A stretch of 64,000 nt of DNA from Radiobacillus kanasensis (GTDB lineage: Bacteria > Bacillota > Bacilli > Bacillales > Amphibacillaceae): assembly GCF_021049245.1 (NCBI RefSeq), contig NZ_CP088020.1, forward strand, positions 2,238,001 through 2,302,000, in the 5' to 3' direction. Made by a program: the position numbers and the translations under genes. Below are positions 8,723 through 17,476 of this stretch, in pieces. The notes beneath the pieces are model-generated. The model saw nothing but the letters and a program-made list of their open reading frames with translations. It ran no database searches and was not told the DNA's origin. Numbering within the stretch: position 1 is the first letter of the stretch; the number at the start of each line of letters is the position of its first letter.

Positions 8723-10003
8723 ATGTTGAATCATAAACCATTAGCTTTTCGAATGCGTCCAAAACATATTGACGAGGTCATCGGTCAAACACACCTAGTC
8801 GGATCTGGGAAAATGGTTCGTCGAATGATCGACGCGAACCGATTGGCGTCGATGATCTTATTCGGACCGCCTGGCACAGGAAAAACCTCCATGGCAATGG
8901 CCTTAGCCAATACATTAAATCTTCGCTACAAAATTTTAAATGCGGTAGTAGATAAGAAAAAAGACATGGAAATTGCGGTCGAAGAAGCGAAAATGTCTGG
9001 ATCACTCGTTCTTATTATGGATGAGGTTCATCGGCTCGATAAAGGAAAACAGGATTTTCTACTCCCACACCTGGAAAGTAATTTAATTACATTAATTGGA
9101 TGTACGACCAGCAATCCGTACCATTCTATTAATCCAGCTATCCGTAGTAGGTGTCACTTATTTGAATTACATCGATTGGAAGAAGAAAACGTGAAAGTTG
9201 CCCTCTCGCGAGCAATATCTGATAAGGAAGAAGGGCTAGGAAATCTTCCCCTCGTCGTGACTGAAGAAGCAATCGATCATTTTGCGCAATCATCCAATGG
9301 AGATTTGCGAGCTGCTCTAAATGGATTAGAGCTTGCTGCCTTTTCTACACCAGAGGATTCCGAAAGAATTTACATAGACCTATCGATTGCGGAAGAATGT
9401 ATGCAAAAAAAGAGTTTCTCCCATGATAAGGACGGGGACGCACACTACGATGTGCTGTCCGCTTTCCAAAAATCCATCCGAGGCAGTGATGTCAATGCTT
9501 CTCTCCATTATTTAGGTCGATTAATCGAAGCAGGAGATCTCGATAGTATCGCACGTAGAATGATTGTTATAGCCTACGAAGATATTGGTCTAGCAAATCC
9601 ACAGGCAGGCCCTCGTGCTATTGCGGCTGTCCAAGCAGCGGAAAGAATTGGCTTTCCAGAAGCAAGAATTCCTCTGTCCGTTGCTGTAACGGAACTAGCA
9701 CTATCACCAAAATCGAATAGCGCCTATCAAGCATTGGACAGTGCCCTGCACGATATTAGAACAGGCTCTAGTGGTGAAATTCCATCCCATTTAAAGGATG
9801 CCCACTACTCCGGAGCAGCTAAATTAGGAAGAGGAGTAGAATATAAATATCCACATAACTATGAGGGTAGCTGGGTAGACCAACAATATTTACCAGATAA
9901 ATTGCGTAACAAAAAATACTATAAGCCGAAGGACACAGGTAAATTTGAACAGTCTTTGAAATCCGTTTATGAAAAAATACTAGATAAACAGCAAAAAAAA
10001 TAA
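8723..10003 (+). CDS. rarA: Replication-associated recombination ATPase RarA (MgsA)
   Basis: A 426-residue AAA+ ATPase that acts at stalled replication forks with RecA and SSB. Walker A GPPGTGKTS is at residues 48-56, Walker B LIMDEVHRL at 98-105, and the sensor region TTSNPYHSINPAIRSRC near 130-147 contains the arginine finger. The C-terminal MgsA-type tetramerisation domain includes ARRMIVIAYEDIGLANP near residue 285 and AYQALDSALHDI near 335. The start ATG has AAGGGG six bases upstream. B. subtilis yrvN (rarA) also lies beside cymR. This is one of the few plus-strand genes and is divergent from the YczE-type gene. Confidence 0.95.
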   Translation: MLNHKPLAFRMRPKHIDEVIGQTHLVGSGKMVRRMIDANRLASMILFGPPGTGKTSMAMALANTLNLRYKILNAVVDKKKDMEIAVEEAKMSGSLVLIMDEVHRLDKGKQDFLLPHLESNLITLIGCTTSNPYHSINPAIRSRCHLFELHRLEEENVKVALSRAISDKEEGLGNLPLVVTEEAIDHFAQSSNGDLRAALNGLELAAFSTPEDSERIYIDLSIAEECMQKKSFSHDKDGDAHYDVLSAFQKSIRGSDVNASLHYLGRLIEAGDLDSIARRMIVIAYEDIGLANPQAGPRAIAAVQAAERIGFPEARIPLSVAVTELALSPKSNSAYQALDSALHDIRTGSSGEIPSHLKDAHYSGAAKLGRGVEYKYPHNYEGSWVDQQYLPDKLRNKKYYKPKDTGKFEQSLKSVYEKILDKQQKK

Positions 10004-10106
10004 AATTACCTTGTATAACTCCAAATCTTTTCGGACAGACTAGAGATAAAATTAGCAAACTATTTCTATGAATTTAACAATTAGCAAAAGATGAGGAGTG
10101 GAATAC

Positions 10107-10811
10107 TTGGTTAAAGTTAGACAAGACGCGTGGTCCCACGAAGATGATTTACTATTAGCAGAAACAGTTTTACGTCATATTCGTGAAGGTAGTACGCAAT
10201 TAAACGCATTTGAAGAAGTAGGAGATAAACTAAATAGAACATCAGCCGCATGTGGGTTTCGCTGGAATGCAGAAGTGAGACAAAAGTATGATCAGGCTGT
10301 CTCTATTGCAAAGCGACAACGGAAAGAAAAAAAGCGGGCTGAAGCAAAGGAAAAGAAGTCTATACCACAAAGACAATCGGTTCCACCTACCTTTCACACT
10401 CCTGCTTATGAAAGTGAAAACGACGAAATAGATCTTAACCGCGTTACTGTAGAAGCATATAGAGAACCAGTTGCATCAGAACCGGTTGCATCGACTCCAT
10501 CACTAGATTTGGATACCGTCATTCAATATTTAAGAAATATGAAACACGATGTTCAAGAATCAAGTAGGTCTAAAAATAGCTTAGAAAAGGTAGAACAAGA
10601 GAAGCAAACCCTCCTAAATGAAAAAGGAGAGTTAGAAAGAAAAGTAAATCTATTACAAAACCAACTTGCTACCATTCAAGAAGATTATCAGGTTCTTATT
10701 CAGATTATGGATCGTGCGAGAAAAATGGTTGTATTTGATGAAAAGGATGATATCCCATCCCCTGCTTTTCGTATGGAGAAGAACGGGAATCTAGAGCAAG
10801 TAGCAAGATAA
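10107..10811 (+). CDS. rsfA: RsfA-family prespore-specific transcriptional regulator
   Basis: A 234-residue protein. The N-terminal Myb/SANT-like domain (RQDAWSHEDDLLLAETVL, then RTSAACGFRWNAEVR near residue 50) is typical of RsfA, a regulator of sigma-F dependent genes in the forespore. A basic stretch follows (residues 70-90, KRQRKEKKRAEAKEKK) and then a coiled coil near residues 150-200. TTG at 10107 is chosen because GAGGAG is 8 bases upstream; the GTG at 10098 lies within that site. It follows rarA by about 100 bases and ends in a strong terminator. B. subtilis has more than one RsfA-like protein, so the exact orthologue is not certain. Confidence 0.85.
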   Translation: MVKVRQDAWSHEDDLLLAETVLRHIREGSTQLNAFEEVGDKLNRTSAACGFRWNAEVRQKYDQAVSIAKRQRKEKKRAEAKEKKSIPQRQSVPPTFHTPAYESENDEIDLNRVTVEAYREPVASEPVASTPSLDLDTVIQYLRNMKHDVQESSRSKNSLEKVEQEKQTLLNEKGELERKVNLLQNQLATIQEDYQVLIQIMDRARKMVVFDEKDDIPSPAFRMEKNGNLEQVAR

Positions 10812-10841
10812 GAACTGGCCATAAGGTCAGTTCTTTTTTTT
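10810..10841 (+). terminator. Terminator after rsfA
   Basis: Arms AAGAACTGGCC and GGTCAGTTCTT with loop ATAA, followed by an unbroken T-run. A clear rho-independent terminator that overlaps the rsfA stop codon. Confidence 0.92.
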
Positions 10842-10846
10842 GCAAT

Positions 10847-11180
10847 GAACAAAAGCGCAAGCGCCCGGGTTTAAGGATTACAGACTAAGACCATCCTTTG
10901 CGGACAACGTCTGCAGACCCCTTGCCGGGGCCACGTACGGACTGGACTGAACCGTCGGAGATAAAGGAAACATGCCCCTTCAAAGGGGTATGCCAACGTT
11001 GGGCGCAAAGCCCGGGTTTAGTTGGCCTTCCTTAGTTAATAAAGGTTAAGGAAATTTGACTATCGTCAAACAGTTATCGTACAGAGGTGAGGGAAGTCTC
11101 GCTAGTTGCTGGGTGCTGAAGCTGGACTTGGCTGTTGCAGTATGTTTATCCACACCAGGCAAATTTTATAATTTCCTATA
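10847..11180. repeat. Repeat family B, copy 1
   Basis: A non-coding block of about 330 bases starting GAACAAAAGCGCAAGCGCCC and ending near TTTATAATTTCCTATAC. A shorter, inverted copy is at 31870-32087. Shared segments include GTACGGACTGGACTGAACCG with the following CGGAGATAAAGGAAAC, TCGTACAGAGGTGAGGGAAG with TCTCGCTAGTTGCTGG, and the end segment CAAATTTTATAATTTCCTA. Copy 1 has an extra segment near 10870-10925 and 10975-11040. It lies between the converging rsfA and 6S RNA/aspS units. No meaningful ORF is present. From memory, repeats with the CCAGCTCCAGCGCC and AAAAGCGCAAGCGCC ends are widespread in Bacillaceae. Confidence 0.8.
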
Positions 11181-11189
11181 CTAACAAAA

Positions 11190-11414
11190 AGCCTTAAGAG
11201 AACTAATCTCTTAAGGCCCTATCATAATTCATGGAATCAATCCCAATCGTGCCGTCCGAATTTGAAGTTTTGATCCCACTCCTCGCAGGTGGGTGCCCTG
11301 TTCAAAATCTTATACGTCCTCCGTGAGGCATGTACGCCACTTTGAAACATCAAGCTCCCGTAATTACTGGTGTTCGGTCAAAACATACAGTAATAAGACA
11401 AACACATCAGGATT
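11190..11414 (-). ncRNA. 6S RNA (BsrA/6S-1 type) with its terminator
   Basis: Minus-strand transcript downstream of aspS, the location of bsrA in B. subtilis. The 5' end reads CAATCCTGATGTGTTTGTC and pairs as CAATCC with GGGATTG near the 3' end, giving a long imperfect hairpin of about 195 nt. An open central region lies between arms such as GTACATGCCTCACGGAGGAC and the opposite strand. The 3' end is a strong terminator: arms GCCTTAAGAGA and TCTCTTAAGGC followed by TTTTT (11190-11217). 6S RNA binds sigma-A RNA polymerase by mimicking an open promoter. The call rests on position, the 5' motif and fold, without a covariance-model search. Confidence 0.78.
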
Positions 11415-11423
11415 GAAGAAGGA

Positions 11424-11445
11424 TGCTTCCTTCTTTGTGTATTTT
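11424..11445 (-). terminator. Hairpin between aspS and 6S RNA
   Basis: Inverted repeat AAGAAGGA / TCCTTCTT with a four-base loop just after aspS. On the minus strand the following bases are not T-rich, while on the plus strand TTTGTGTATTTTT follows. It may end aspS transcription weakly or separate aspS from the 6S RNA gene. Confidence 0.4.
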
Positions 11446-11492
11446 TATATTACCATATGAAGCAATCCCTTTCAAGGAATGCCCCAGTCATT

Positions 11493-13271
11493 TTATTCTT
11501 CCTTTTCCGGTAAACGTAAGGCAAGATGGAGATCCTTCAGCTGTGCTTCATCTACAACTCCAGGTGCTTCTGTTAATGGATCTGAAGCAGATGCTGTTTT
11601 TGGGAATAAAATCGTATCCCGTAGGTTAGATCTTCCCGCTAGTAACATGACCATTCGGTCGAAACCTAGCGCAATACCACCATGTGGCGGAGTGCCGTAT
11701 TCTAACGCTTCAAGCAAGAAACCAAACTGCTCTGTTGCCTCTTCTTTCGAGAATCCAAGTGTTTGGAACATTTTCTCTTGCATCTCTTTTTGATAGATAC
11801 GAAGAGAACCCCCACCAAGTTCATATCCATTCAACACAAGGTCATAAGCCTGCGCCCGCACTTCCGCTGGATTAGATTCAAGTTTATCTACATCACTTAA
11901 CTCCGGCATCGTAAACGGATGGTGTGCTGCAAAATAGCGTCCAAGCTCTTCATCATACTCAAATAACGGCCAATCGGTAACCCAAAGGAAATGGAATTTC
12001 GATTCATCTATTAGCTTAAGGTCTTTTGCTAGTTTTAATCGTAGTGCTCCTAAGCTCTCGTGCACAACGGAAATTTTATCTGCAACAAATACTAATAAAT
12101 CTCCATCCGCAGCTTCTAATTGCTTTTTAAGTTCCTCACTTACTTCCTCAGATAAAAATTTAGAAATAGGTCCTTTTAATTCGGTTCCTTCTACTTTTAA
12201 CCATGCAAGACCTTTCGCTCCATAGATTTTCACAAACTCAGTTAGATGGTCAATATCTTTTCTAGAATATTCGCTAGCAGCACCCTTTACATTAATGGCA
12301 CTTACTTTGCCTCCCGATTCGACTGCACCATCAAACACTATAAATCCAGAATTCTTGACTACTTCAGATACATTTACAAGCTCTAGACTGAACCTTGTAT
12401 CTGGTTTATCGGAACCAAAACGCTCCATAGCTTCCTGATACGTAATTCGTTTCAAAGGAAGCTCTATATCCATTCCTTTAATTTCTTTCATCATTTTCTT
12501 CATCATGCGTTCCGTCATAGCCATGATATCTTCCTTCGTCAAAAAGGACGTTTCAATATCAATTTGGGTAAATTCTGGTTGTCGATCTGCACGTAAATCC
12601 TCATCTCTAAAACAACGAGCAAATTGATAATATTTTTCGAAACCAGACATCATAAGCATCTGTTTAAACAGTTGTGGAGATTGTGGCAATGCATAAAATT
12701 CACCCGGATGCACCCGACTTGGAACTAAGTAATCCCTTGCACCTTCTGGCGTACTTTTTGTTAGCATCGGCGTTTCCATCTCCAAAAATCCTTCATCGTT
12801 TAAGAAGTTTCGGATGACTTGAGTCGTGTTATGGCGCAAAATAAACGTCTTTTGCATCGGGTCTCTTCTTAAATCTAAATAACGGTATTTTAAGCGAAGA
12901 TCTTCCGCAACATCGGTTTGATCCAATATTTGAAAAGGAGGGTTTTTCGCTTCATTGAGAATCGTAATCTCCTTCGCAATTACTTCTATTTCCCCTGTCT
13001 CCATTTTCGGGTTAATAGTAGATGCTTCTCTTTCTACCACTTCACCTAAAATTTCCAGAACAAATTCACTTCTTACTTGTTCTGCAGTTTGTAAAGCTTT
13101 TTCGGAATGTGCAGGGTTAAAAACAACTTGCACAATGCCAGAACGGTCTCTTAGGTCAATAAAGATTAAGCCACCTAAGTCTCTTCTCTTTTGTACCCAC
13201 CCTTTTAAGGTTACTTCTTGACCAACATGGTCCTTTCGAAGGCTTCCAGCAACATTTCTTTTGGAACTCAA
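11493..13271 (-). CDS. aspS: Aspartyl-tRNA synthetase
   Basis: A 592-residue class II synthetase charging tRNA-Asp. An N-terminal OB anticodon-binding domain ([20 protein letters not shown], residues about 25-45) is followed by motif 2 ([18 protein letters not shown] near 218) and the bacterial GAD insertion (residues about 290-420). Motif 3 ([12 protein letters not shown]) is near residue 530. Length is normal for bacterial AspRS. Start is TTG at 13271, with GGGAGG inside the last codons of hisS, one base after the hisS stop; the two genes are therefore translationally linked and share the hisS T-box leader. Confidence 0.97.
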   Translation of the reverse strand: MSSKRNVAGSLRKDHVGQEVTLKGWVQKRRDLGGLIFIDLRDRSGIVQVVFNPAHSEKALQTAEQVRSEFVLEILGEVVEREASTINPKMETGEIEVIAKEITILNEAKNPPFQILDQTDVAEDLRLKYRYLDLRRDPMQKTFILRHNTTQVIRNFLNDEGFLEMETPMLTKSTPEGARDYLVPSRVHPGEFYALPQSPQLFKQMLMMSGFEKYYQFARCFRDEDLRADRQPEFTQIDIETSFLTKEDIMAMTERMMKKMMKEIKGMDIELPLKRITYQEAMERFGSDKPDTRFSLELVNVSEVVKNSGFIVFDGAVESGGKVSAINVKGAASEYSRKDIDHLTEFVKIYGAKGLAWLKVEGTELKGPISKFLSEEVSEELKKQLEAADGDLLVFVADKISVVHESLGALRLKLAKDLKLIDESKFHFLWVTDWPLFEYDEELGRYFAAHHPFTMPELSDVDKLESNPAEVRAQAYDLVLNGYELGGGSLRIYQKEMQEKMFQTLGFSKEEATEQFGFLLEALEYGTPPHGGIALGFDRMVMLLAGRSNLRDTILFPKTASASDPLTEAPGVVDEAQLKDLHLALRLPEKEE

Positions 13272-13272
13272 C

Positions 13273-14553
13273 TTATTTTCCTCCCTGCAATGCGGATTTT
13301 AAGTAGATCTCTAAGTCTGCGAAGTCTACCTCTTCTTGCTCGCCTGTGGATAGATTTTTCACCGAAGCAATAGAACGTTGTAATTCGTCATCTCCAAGTA
13401 CAATAGCAAACTTCGCTTGTAGTCGATCTGCCGCTTTCCATTGACCCTTCGGTTTTTTATTTAAATAATCTTTATCTACTTGAATACCTGCCTGACGTAG
13501 CTTGTATTGAAGGCTTACTGCTTTCTGATTTGCTTTCTCACCCATTGTAATAATGTAACAATCTAAAGACTCATCAACAGGAAGCTCAATACCTTCTGCA
13601 TCAATCGCCATTAATAAGCGCTCTACACTTAATGCGAACCCAATTCCTGGTGTTTCTGGTCCACCTAGCTCTTCTACTAAACCGTTATATCTTCCACCAC
13701 CAGAAAGGGTTGTAATGGCACCAAATCCGTCTGCATTACTCATGATTTCAAATGCTGTGTGATTATAATAATCCAAGCCACGAACGAGATTCGGGTCAAC
13801 GACAAAAGGAATTCCCATATTCGTTAAATGTTGTTGAACTGATTCAAAATAATTCTTCGATTCTTCGTTTAAAAAATCTAGTATAGAAGGTGCCGTTTCC
13901 ATCGCTGGGTGATTTCGGTCCTTCTTGCAATCTAATACACGTAATGGATTTTTCTCTAGTCGAACCTTACAGTCATCACATAGTTCGTCTTTATGTGGAG
14001 TAAAGTGGCCGATCAATGCATCTCGGTGGTTTTCTCTACTTTCTTTATCTCCTAAACTATTGACGACAAGCTTTAGCGACTTCAATCCAAACGATTGATA
14101 GCAGTTCATTGCTAATGCGAGAACTTCCGCATCAATTGCAGGATCTGCACTCCCTAATGCTTCTACGCCAAACTGAACAAACTGTCTCATTCTACCTTGC
14201 TGCGGGCGTTCATAACGGAACATAGGTCCCACATAGAAAAGCTTTGTCGGTTGATTCGGTGAACCGAACAATTTGTTTTCAACAAATGCACGCACAACGG
14301 AAGCTGTACCTTCTGGTCGAAGGGTAATGCTTCGATCTCCGCGATCAGTGAAGGTGTACATCTCTCTTTGTACAATATCGGTTGTATCCCCTACCCCACG
14401 TTGGAACAGTTCGGTATGTTCAAAGATTGGTGTCCGAATTTCTTTATAGTGATAATTCGTACACAGTTCTGTTAGTGCGTTTTCAATGTATTGCCATTTC
14501 TCTGATACACCTGGTAGTAAATCTTGAGTCCCTCTCGGTGCCTTTAAGCTCAT
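13273..14553 (-). CDS. hisS: Histidyl-tRNA synthetase
   Basis: A 426-residue class II synthetase. Motif 1 region (GTQDLLPG at the N-terminus), motif 2 ([20 protein letters not shown] near residues 106-125), the histidine-binding segment [15 protein letters not shown] near 258-272 and the C-terminal anticodon-binding domain (residues about 325-420) are all present. First gene of the hisS-aspS operon, preceded by a T-box leader with a His codon in the specifier position and a consensus promoter. ATG start with AAGGAGG about 8 bases upstream. Confidence 0.97.
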   Translation of the reverse strand: MSLKAPRGTQDLLPGVSEKWQYIENALTELCTNYHYKEIRTPIFEHTELFQRGVGDTTDIVQREMYTFTDRGDRSITLRPEGTASVVRAFVENKLFGSPNQPTKLFYVGPMFRYERPQQGRMRQFVQFGVEALGSADPAIDAEVLALAMNCYQSFGLKSLKLVVNSLGDKESRENHRDALIGHFTPHKDELCDDCKVRLEKNPLRVLDCKKDRNHPAMETAPSILDFLNEESKNYFESVQQHLTNMGIPFVVDPNLVRGLDYYNHTAFEIMSNADGFGAITTLSGGGRYNGLVEELGGPETPGIGFALSVERLLMAIDAEGIELPVDESLDCYIITMGEKANQKAVSLQYKLRQAGIQVDKDYLNKKPKGQWKAADRLQAKFAIVLGDDELQRSIASVKNLSTGEQEEVDFADLEIYLKSALQGGK

Positions 14554-14887
14554 ACGATAACCTCCTTGAATTTTTCCTTATGTAGGCTTGGATGTTCTTG
14601 TCAGATTGCTTGATTGTTATGGAGGTAAACAAAAAAACTCCCATCCCTAAAAATAAGGGACGAGAGTTTCACCCGCGTTGCCACCCTAGTTGAAGCATCA
14701 TGCTTCCACCTTACACAGTTAACGCCTGCAAAACGTCTGCATTTACTCGTTATTCAATGCAGAACCTACGGAGTGTCTTTCTTTAAGGTTTCTTGATAAG
14801 TACTTCCAGCCAAGGTACCTACTCTCTTTTCAAGGTCGCCTTAAATACTCTCTCCATCATTGGCTAATCCGTCATCCAATTGAATTG
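14554..14887 (-). promoter_or_regulatory. T-box riboswitch leader of hisS-aspS, His specifier CAC
   Basis: Minus strand: T-box bulge AGGGTGGCAACGCGGG (14687-14672), then a terminator helix with arms ACTCTCGTCCCT and AGGGATGGGAGT followed by seven T (about 14631-14668). In Stem I the 5' strand GGAGAGAGTA faces GACACTCC; the unpaired CAC at 14775-14773 is a histidine codon, agreeing with the downstream hisS. T-boxes of this family sense uncharged tRNA-His in B. subtilis hisS-aspS and can also respond to Asp. The T-box sequence has GGCAACG instead of the common GGTACCG. Confidence 0.93.
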
Positions 14888-14893
14888 TTTATA

Positions 14894-14922
14894 ATCATAA
14901 TAGCTGTTACACAAGATGTCAA
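14894..14922 (-). promoter_or_regulatory. Sigma-A promoter of the hisS leader
   Basis: TTGACA (14922-14917), 17-base spacer, TATGAT (14899-14894). A near-consensus housekeeping promoter about 7 bases before the T-box leader. The TGA stop codon of the upstream small ORF lies inside TTGACA. Confidence 0.85.
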
Positions 14923-15092
14923 GAACGATTTAGTTTTTCTTTTAACTTTTTTACTTCCCCAAGAGAAATCCCGAACTCTTCAGCTATTTCCATACCATTT
15001 AACTGTCCCTCTACTTCCATAAAACGGTGAAAGTTTACTCCATATATATCATTAGCTTCTTTTGCAATCGTTTCTTTTCTATTTGCTCTCAT
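14919..15092 (-). CDS. Small helix-turn-helix-like protein (YrzK position), unknown function
   Basis: A 57-codon ORF beginning MRANRKETIAKEANDIYGVN. It has AGAAAGGA eight bases before ATG and no internal stop. Residues about 37-54 (MEIAEEFGISLGEVKKLK) look like the second and recognition helices of a helix-turn-helix, so DNA binding is conceivable. A short gene (yrzK) lies at the same place between hisS and yrvJ in B. subtilis, which supports it being real. The stop codon is embedded in the hisS promoter -35 box, so this gene is transcribed through the hisS promoter. Confidence 0.7.
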   Translation of the reverse strand: MRANRKETIAKEANDIYGVNFHRFMEVEGQLNGMEIAEEFGISLGEVKKLKEKLNRS

Positions 15093-15210
15093 TCGATCGG
15101 TCCTTTCTTCTTCTTGGATTTTTTCTCGATTTTTTATTATGATGAAAGATGGAATCCAATCTTAACTAGAATACAATCGCACAAAAAGGTGGATTGGGGA
15201 GGAAACCATA

Positions 15211-16287
15211 TTGTCAAAACGTGTTGTAATCGGAATTGTTATGTTGTTAGTTTTATCCATATCTTCCGTGGTCTATGCAAGTAATGCGATAATCCTTGTC
15301 AATGATTTAAATGTTCGTAGCGGGCCAGGGCTAGACTACGACGTAATCACCCAGGTAAATCAAGATGAACAATACGAAATCCTATCCGAACAAGGAGAAT
15401 GGATAGAAATCCAATTAACAGAAGGTACCGTTGGATGGGTAACGAGAGATTATATCTCGGTAAACGAAGATTCCTCTCCAACACCAGCTGAAACTGAAAA
15501 TACGCAAACAGAGGAAGAAGAAGCGAAAGAAGCGAAGCATTATGTAATTACGCACTATAATAAAACGATTCTTCGTACTGGTCCTTCGGTTGACTTTGAT
15601 ATTTTAGACTCTGTTGAAAAAGGACAATCTTTGGAAGTGCTAGGTGAGGAAAACGATTGGTACGAGGTCTCGTTAAAGGATCAAGTCGGGTATGTAGAAA
15701 AATGGCTAGTCAATCCTCAATCATCTGTTCCCATTTCAAATCAGTGGGCTAATAAAACCATCGTTATTGATCCTGGTCATGGCGGAAGGGATGTAGGAGC
15801 CATTGGTCAAAGTGGAAGCTATGAGAAGACTCACACGGTTCGTACCGCTTTAAAGCTTAAAGAAGAGCTAGAATTGTTAGGTGCTCATGTCATCCTGACA
15901 AGAACGGTAGATCAATACATGTCCTTAAGTGGACGAGCTAGTGTTGCAAATCTCTATCATGCAGATGCCTTCATCAGCCTCCACTATAACAGTACGCCTG
16001 AAATTCCGTCTGCTAGTGGAATCAGTAGCTATTACTATCACGAGCGAAACGAATCCCTCGCTATAGAGATTCAAAACGAACTAATGAAAGCGACTGGAAT
16101 GGATGATCGAGGTACACAGTTTGGGGACTTCCAGGTCATTCGGGAAAACCATCGACCATCTGTTTTACTGGAACTAGGCTTTCTTTCAAATGTGGAAGAA
16201 GAGGAAAAAATTATGTCCGTAACGTTTCAAGAAAAACTATCAGAAGGGATTATAAAAGGGCTAACTAACTACTTCCGTATTAACTAA
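15211..16287 (+). CDS. Secreted N-acetylmuramoyl-L-alanine amidase with two SH3b domains (YrvJ-like)
   Basis: A 358-residue exported cell-wall hydrolase. The signal peptide is residues 1-24 (MSKRVVIGIVMLLVLSISSV, then VYASN). Two bacterial SH3 domains follow: residues about 30-85 (LNVRSGPGLDYDVI) and 110-170 (ILRTGPSVDFDIL), separated by a Glu/Thr-rich linker. The Amidase_3 domain (about 183-355) shows IDPGHGGRDVGA with the zinc histidine, a catalytic-site SLHYNS near residue 250, and LELGFLSNVEEE near 325. It cleaves the bond between MurNAc and the stem peptide. TTG start with GGGGAGG upstream. B. subtilis yrvJ is in the same place and has more SH3 repeats. Confidence 0.92.
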   Translation: MSKRVVIGIVMLLVLSISSVVYASNAIILVNDLNVRSGPGLDYDVITQVNQDEQYEILSEQGEWIEIQLTEGTVGWVTRDYISVNEDSSPTPAETENTQTEEEEAKEAKHYVITHYNKTILRTGPSVDFDILDSVEKGQSLEVLGEENDWYEVSLKDQVGYVEKWLVNPQSSVPISNQWANKTIVIDPGHGGRDVGAIGQSGSYEKTHTVRTALKLKEELELLGAHVILTRTVDQYMSLSGRASVANLYHADAFISLHYNSTPEIPSASGISSYYYHERNESLAIEIQNELMKATGMDDRGTQFGDFQVIRENHRPSVLLELGFLSNVEEEEKIMSVTFQEKLSEGIIKGLTNYFRIN

Positions 16288-16295
16288 GTGGAAAG

Positions 16296-16970
16296 AGGTG
16301 GGAAAAAACTATAACTTCCCACTCTTAAGACAAACGATTACAGGATAAGAAGCTTAGAATGTTACGATTCAATAGATCGATCTTCATTCACATTTGATAG
16401 AAAATGCGACGTAAGGATTTTGAATAATTACTAAAAAGTCAAGTTTAGCCTAAGTGCCACGCTCCGGCAGAATACTTCGCTTTCCGCTGGCACGGCCTCA
16501 GCTTCCTGATATGAACGAAACTGTCAACCTCGCGCTGTTCCCGCTGGAGTCTACGTATTCTGCCTACGCTTGTAGGTATTTTCTAATATAATGGGTTATT
16601 AATACCTATAAAATGAGAAGGCCGGAAACACCTCTGACTTGAAAAGAACTCCGTACTAAGCTGCGGAAAAATGCGAGACTCCTGTGGGAAAGGAACAGTT
16701 GAAGACCCCACAGTGAGCGTTCTTTGCGAGCGAGGAGGCTGAGGCGTTCCCCACGGAAAGCGAGTATTTTTCCGCAGCCCCGGATTAGCAGTCAACTTGT
16801 TAAAGAAAATAAAAGAATCACTATTTCGTTATGTCGCAATTTATATATTATTAGCAACAAAATTTAAAAAGTACCTAAAAGAAAAATCCGAACTAATTCG
16901 AATTCTAATGAAACAATTTTCGAATTATAGTTCGGATTTTAATTTAATTAAAACACTTTTGTGCCAGTCC
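16296..16970. repeat. Repeat family C, copy 1 (composite, two inner blocks in opposite orientation)
   Basis: About 675 non-coding bases between the converging amidase and dtd genes. Outer module on the left: ACGATTACAGGATAAGAAGC, then GATCTTCATTCA and TGCGACGTAA. Outer module on the right: TATGTCGCAATTTATA, a hairpin AATCCGAAC...GTTCGGATT, then AAAACACTTTTGTGCCAGTCC. Inside are two versions of a GC-rich block, one reading GGCAGAATACTTCGCTTTCC (16465 onward) and one in the opposite orientation reading GAGACTCCTGTGGGAAAGGA with GCGGAAAGCG-like ends (16660-16785). Short ORFs here (for example 16583-16795) are chance reading frames through the repeat. Related copies: 23283-23724 and 49884-50594. 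Confidence 0.75.
16876..16942 (-). terminator. Hairpin inside repeat C copy 1, probable terminator for dtd/rel
   Basis: Arms AAAATCCGAACTAATTCGAA and TTCGAATTATAGTTCGGATT surround a short AT loop and are flanked by T-runs on either strand. The same hairpin occurs in the other two C copies. It would work as a bidirectional terminator for the converging amidase and dtd transcripts. Confidence 0.6.
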
Positions 16971-17019
16971 ATTTAATGCCTTAGTCTTTGTATAGTTTTC
17001 ACACTAGCTCAGGCGTTCT

Positions 17020-17466
17020 TCATGTATCTCTACTATCTAACAAAAGCGTAACAGGACCGTCGTTGGTAAGCTGAACATCCATCATCGCGCCGAATGTTCC
17101 TGTTTCCACGACAATTCCTTTTTCCATCAACTTTTTATTAAAATAATCATACAGTTTCTTAGCAGGATCTGGTTTGGCAGCAGCCATAAAATTAGGTCTC
17201 CTGCCTTTTCTCGTATCTCCATATAAGGTAAACTGCGAGATTGATAAAACTTGTCCATTAATATCTTTTACCGAGTCGTTCATTTTCTCAGCATCATCTT
17301 CAAAAATTCGAAGATGAGCAATTTTGTCTGCCAAGTAATCTGCATCCTGTTCGGTGTCTTCGTGGGTAACACCAATTAAGGCAACGATCCCACTTCCAAT
17401 TTTACCGACAACCTGCTCTTCGACAGTTACTTGAGCTTGGCTGACTCGTTGAATAACAGCTCTCAT
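17020..17466 (-). CDS. dtd: D-aminoacyl-tRNA deacylase
   Basis: A 148-residue homodimeric enzyme that removes D-amino acids (and Gly) wrongly loaded on tRNA. Starts [16 protein letters not shown] as usual. The active-site segment [17 protein letters not shown] is near residues 77-93 and the Gly-cisPro motif [11 protein letters not shown] near the C-terminus (about 135-145). ATG at 17466 has GAGGTGG just upstream; the frame is open further but that part overlaps rel. Only 10 bases separate it from the rel stop, so rel and dtd form an operon as in B. subtilis. Confidence 0.96.
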   Translation of the reverse strand: MRAVIQRVSQAQVTVEEQVVGKIGSGIVALIGVTHEDTEQDADYLADKIAHLRIFEDDAEKMNDSVKDINGQVLSISQFTLYGDTRKGRRPNFMAAAKPDPAKKLYDYFNKKLMEKGIVVETGTFGAMMDVQLTNDGPVTLLLDSRDT

Positions 17467-17476
17467 CTTTCCACCT

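Noticed and set aside
15027..15284. 85-codon plus-strand ORF before the amidase
   Set aside because: Overlaps the small HTH-like gene on the other strand and the amidase start; Phe/Ser/Ile-rich shadow without a ribosome site.
16583..16795. 70-codon ORF on the minus strand in repeat C copy 1
   Set aside because: Proline/serine-rich reading of the GC-rich inner repeat block, no ribosome site; not a gene.
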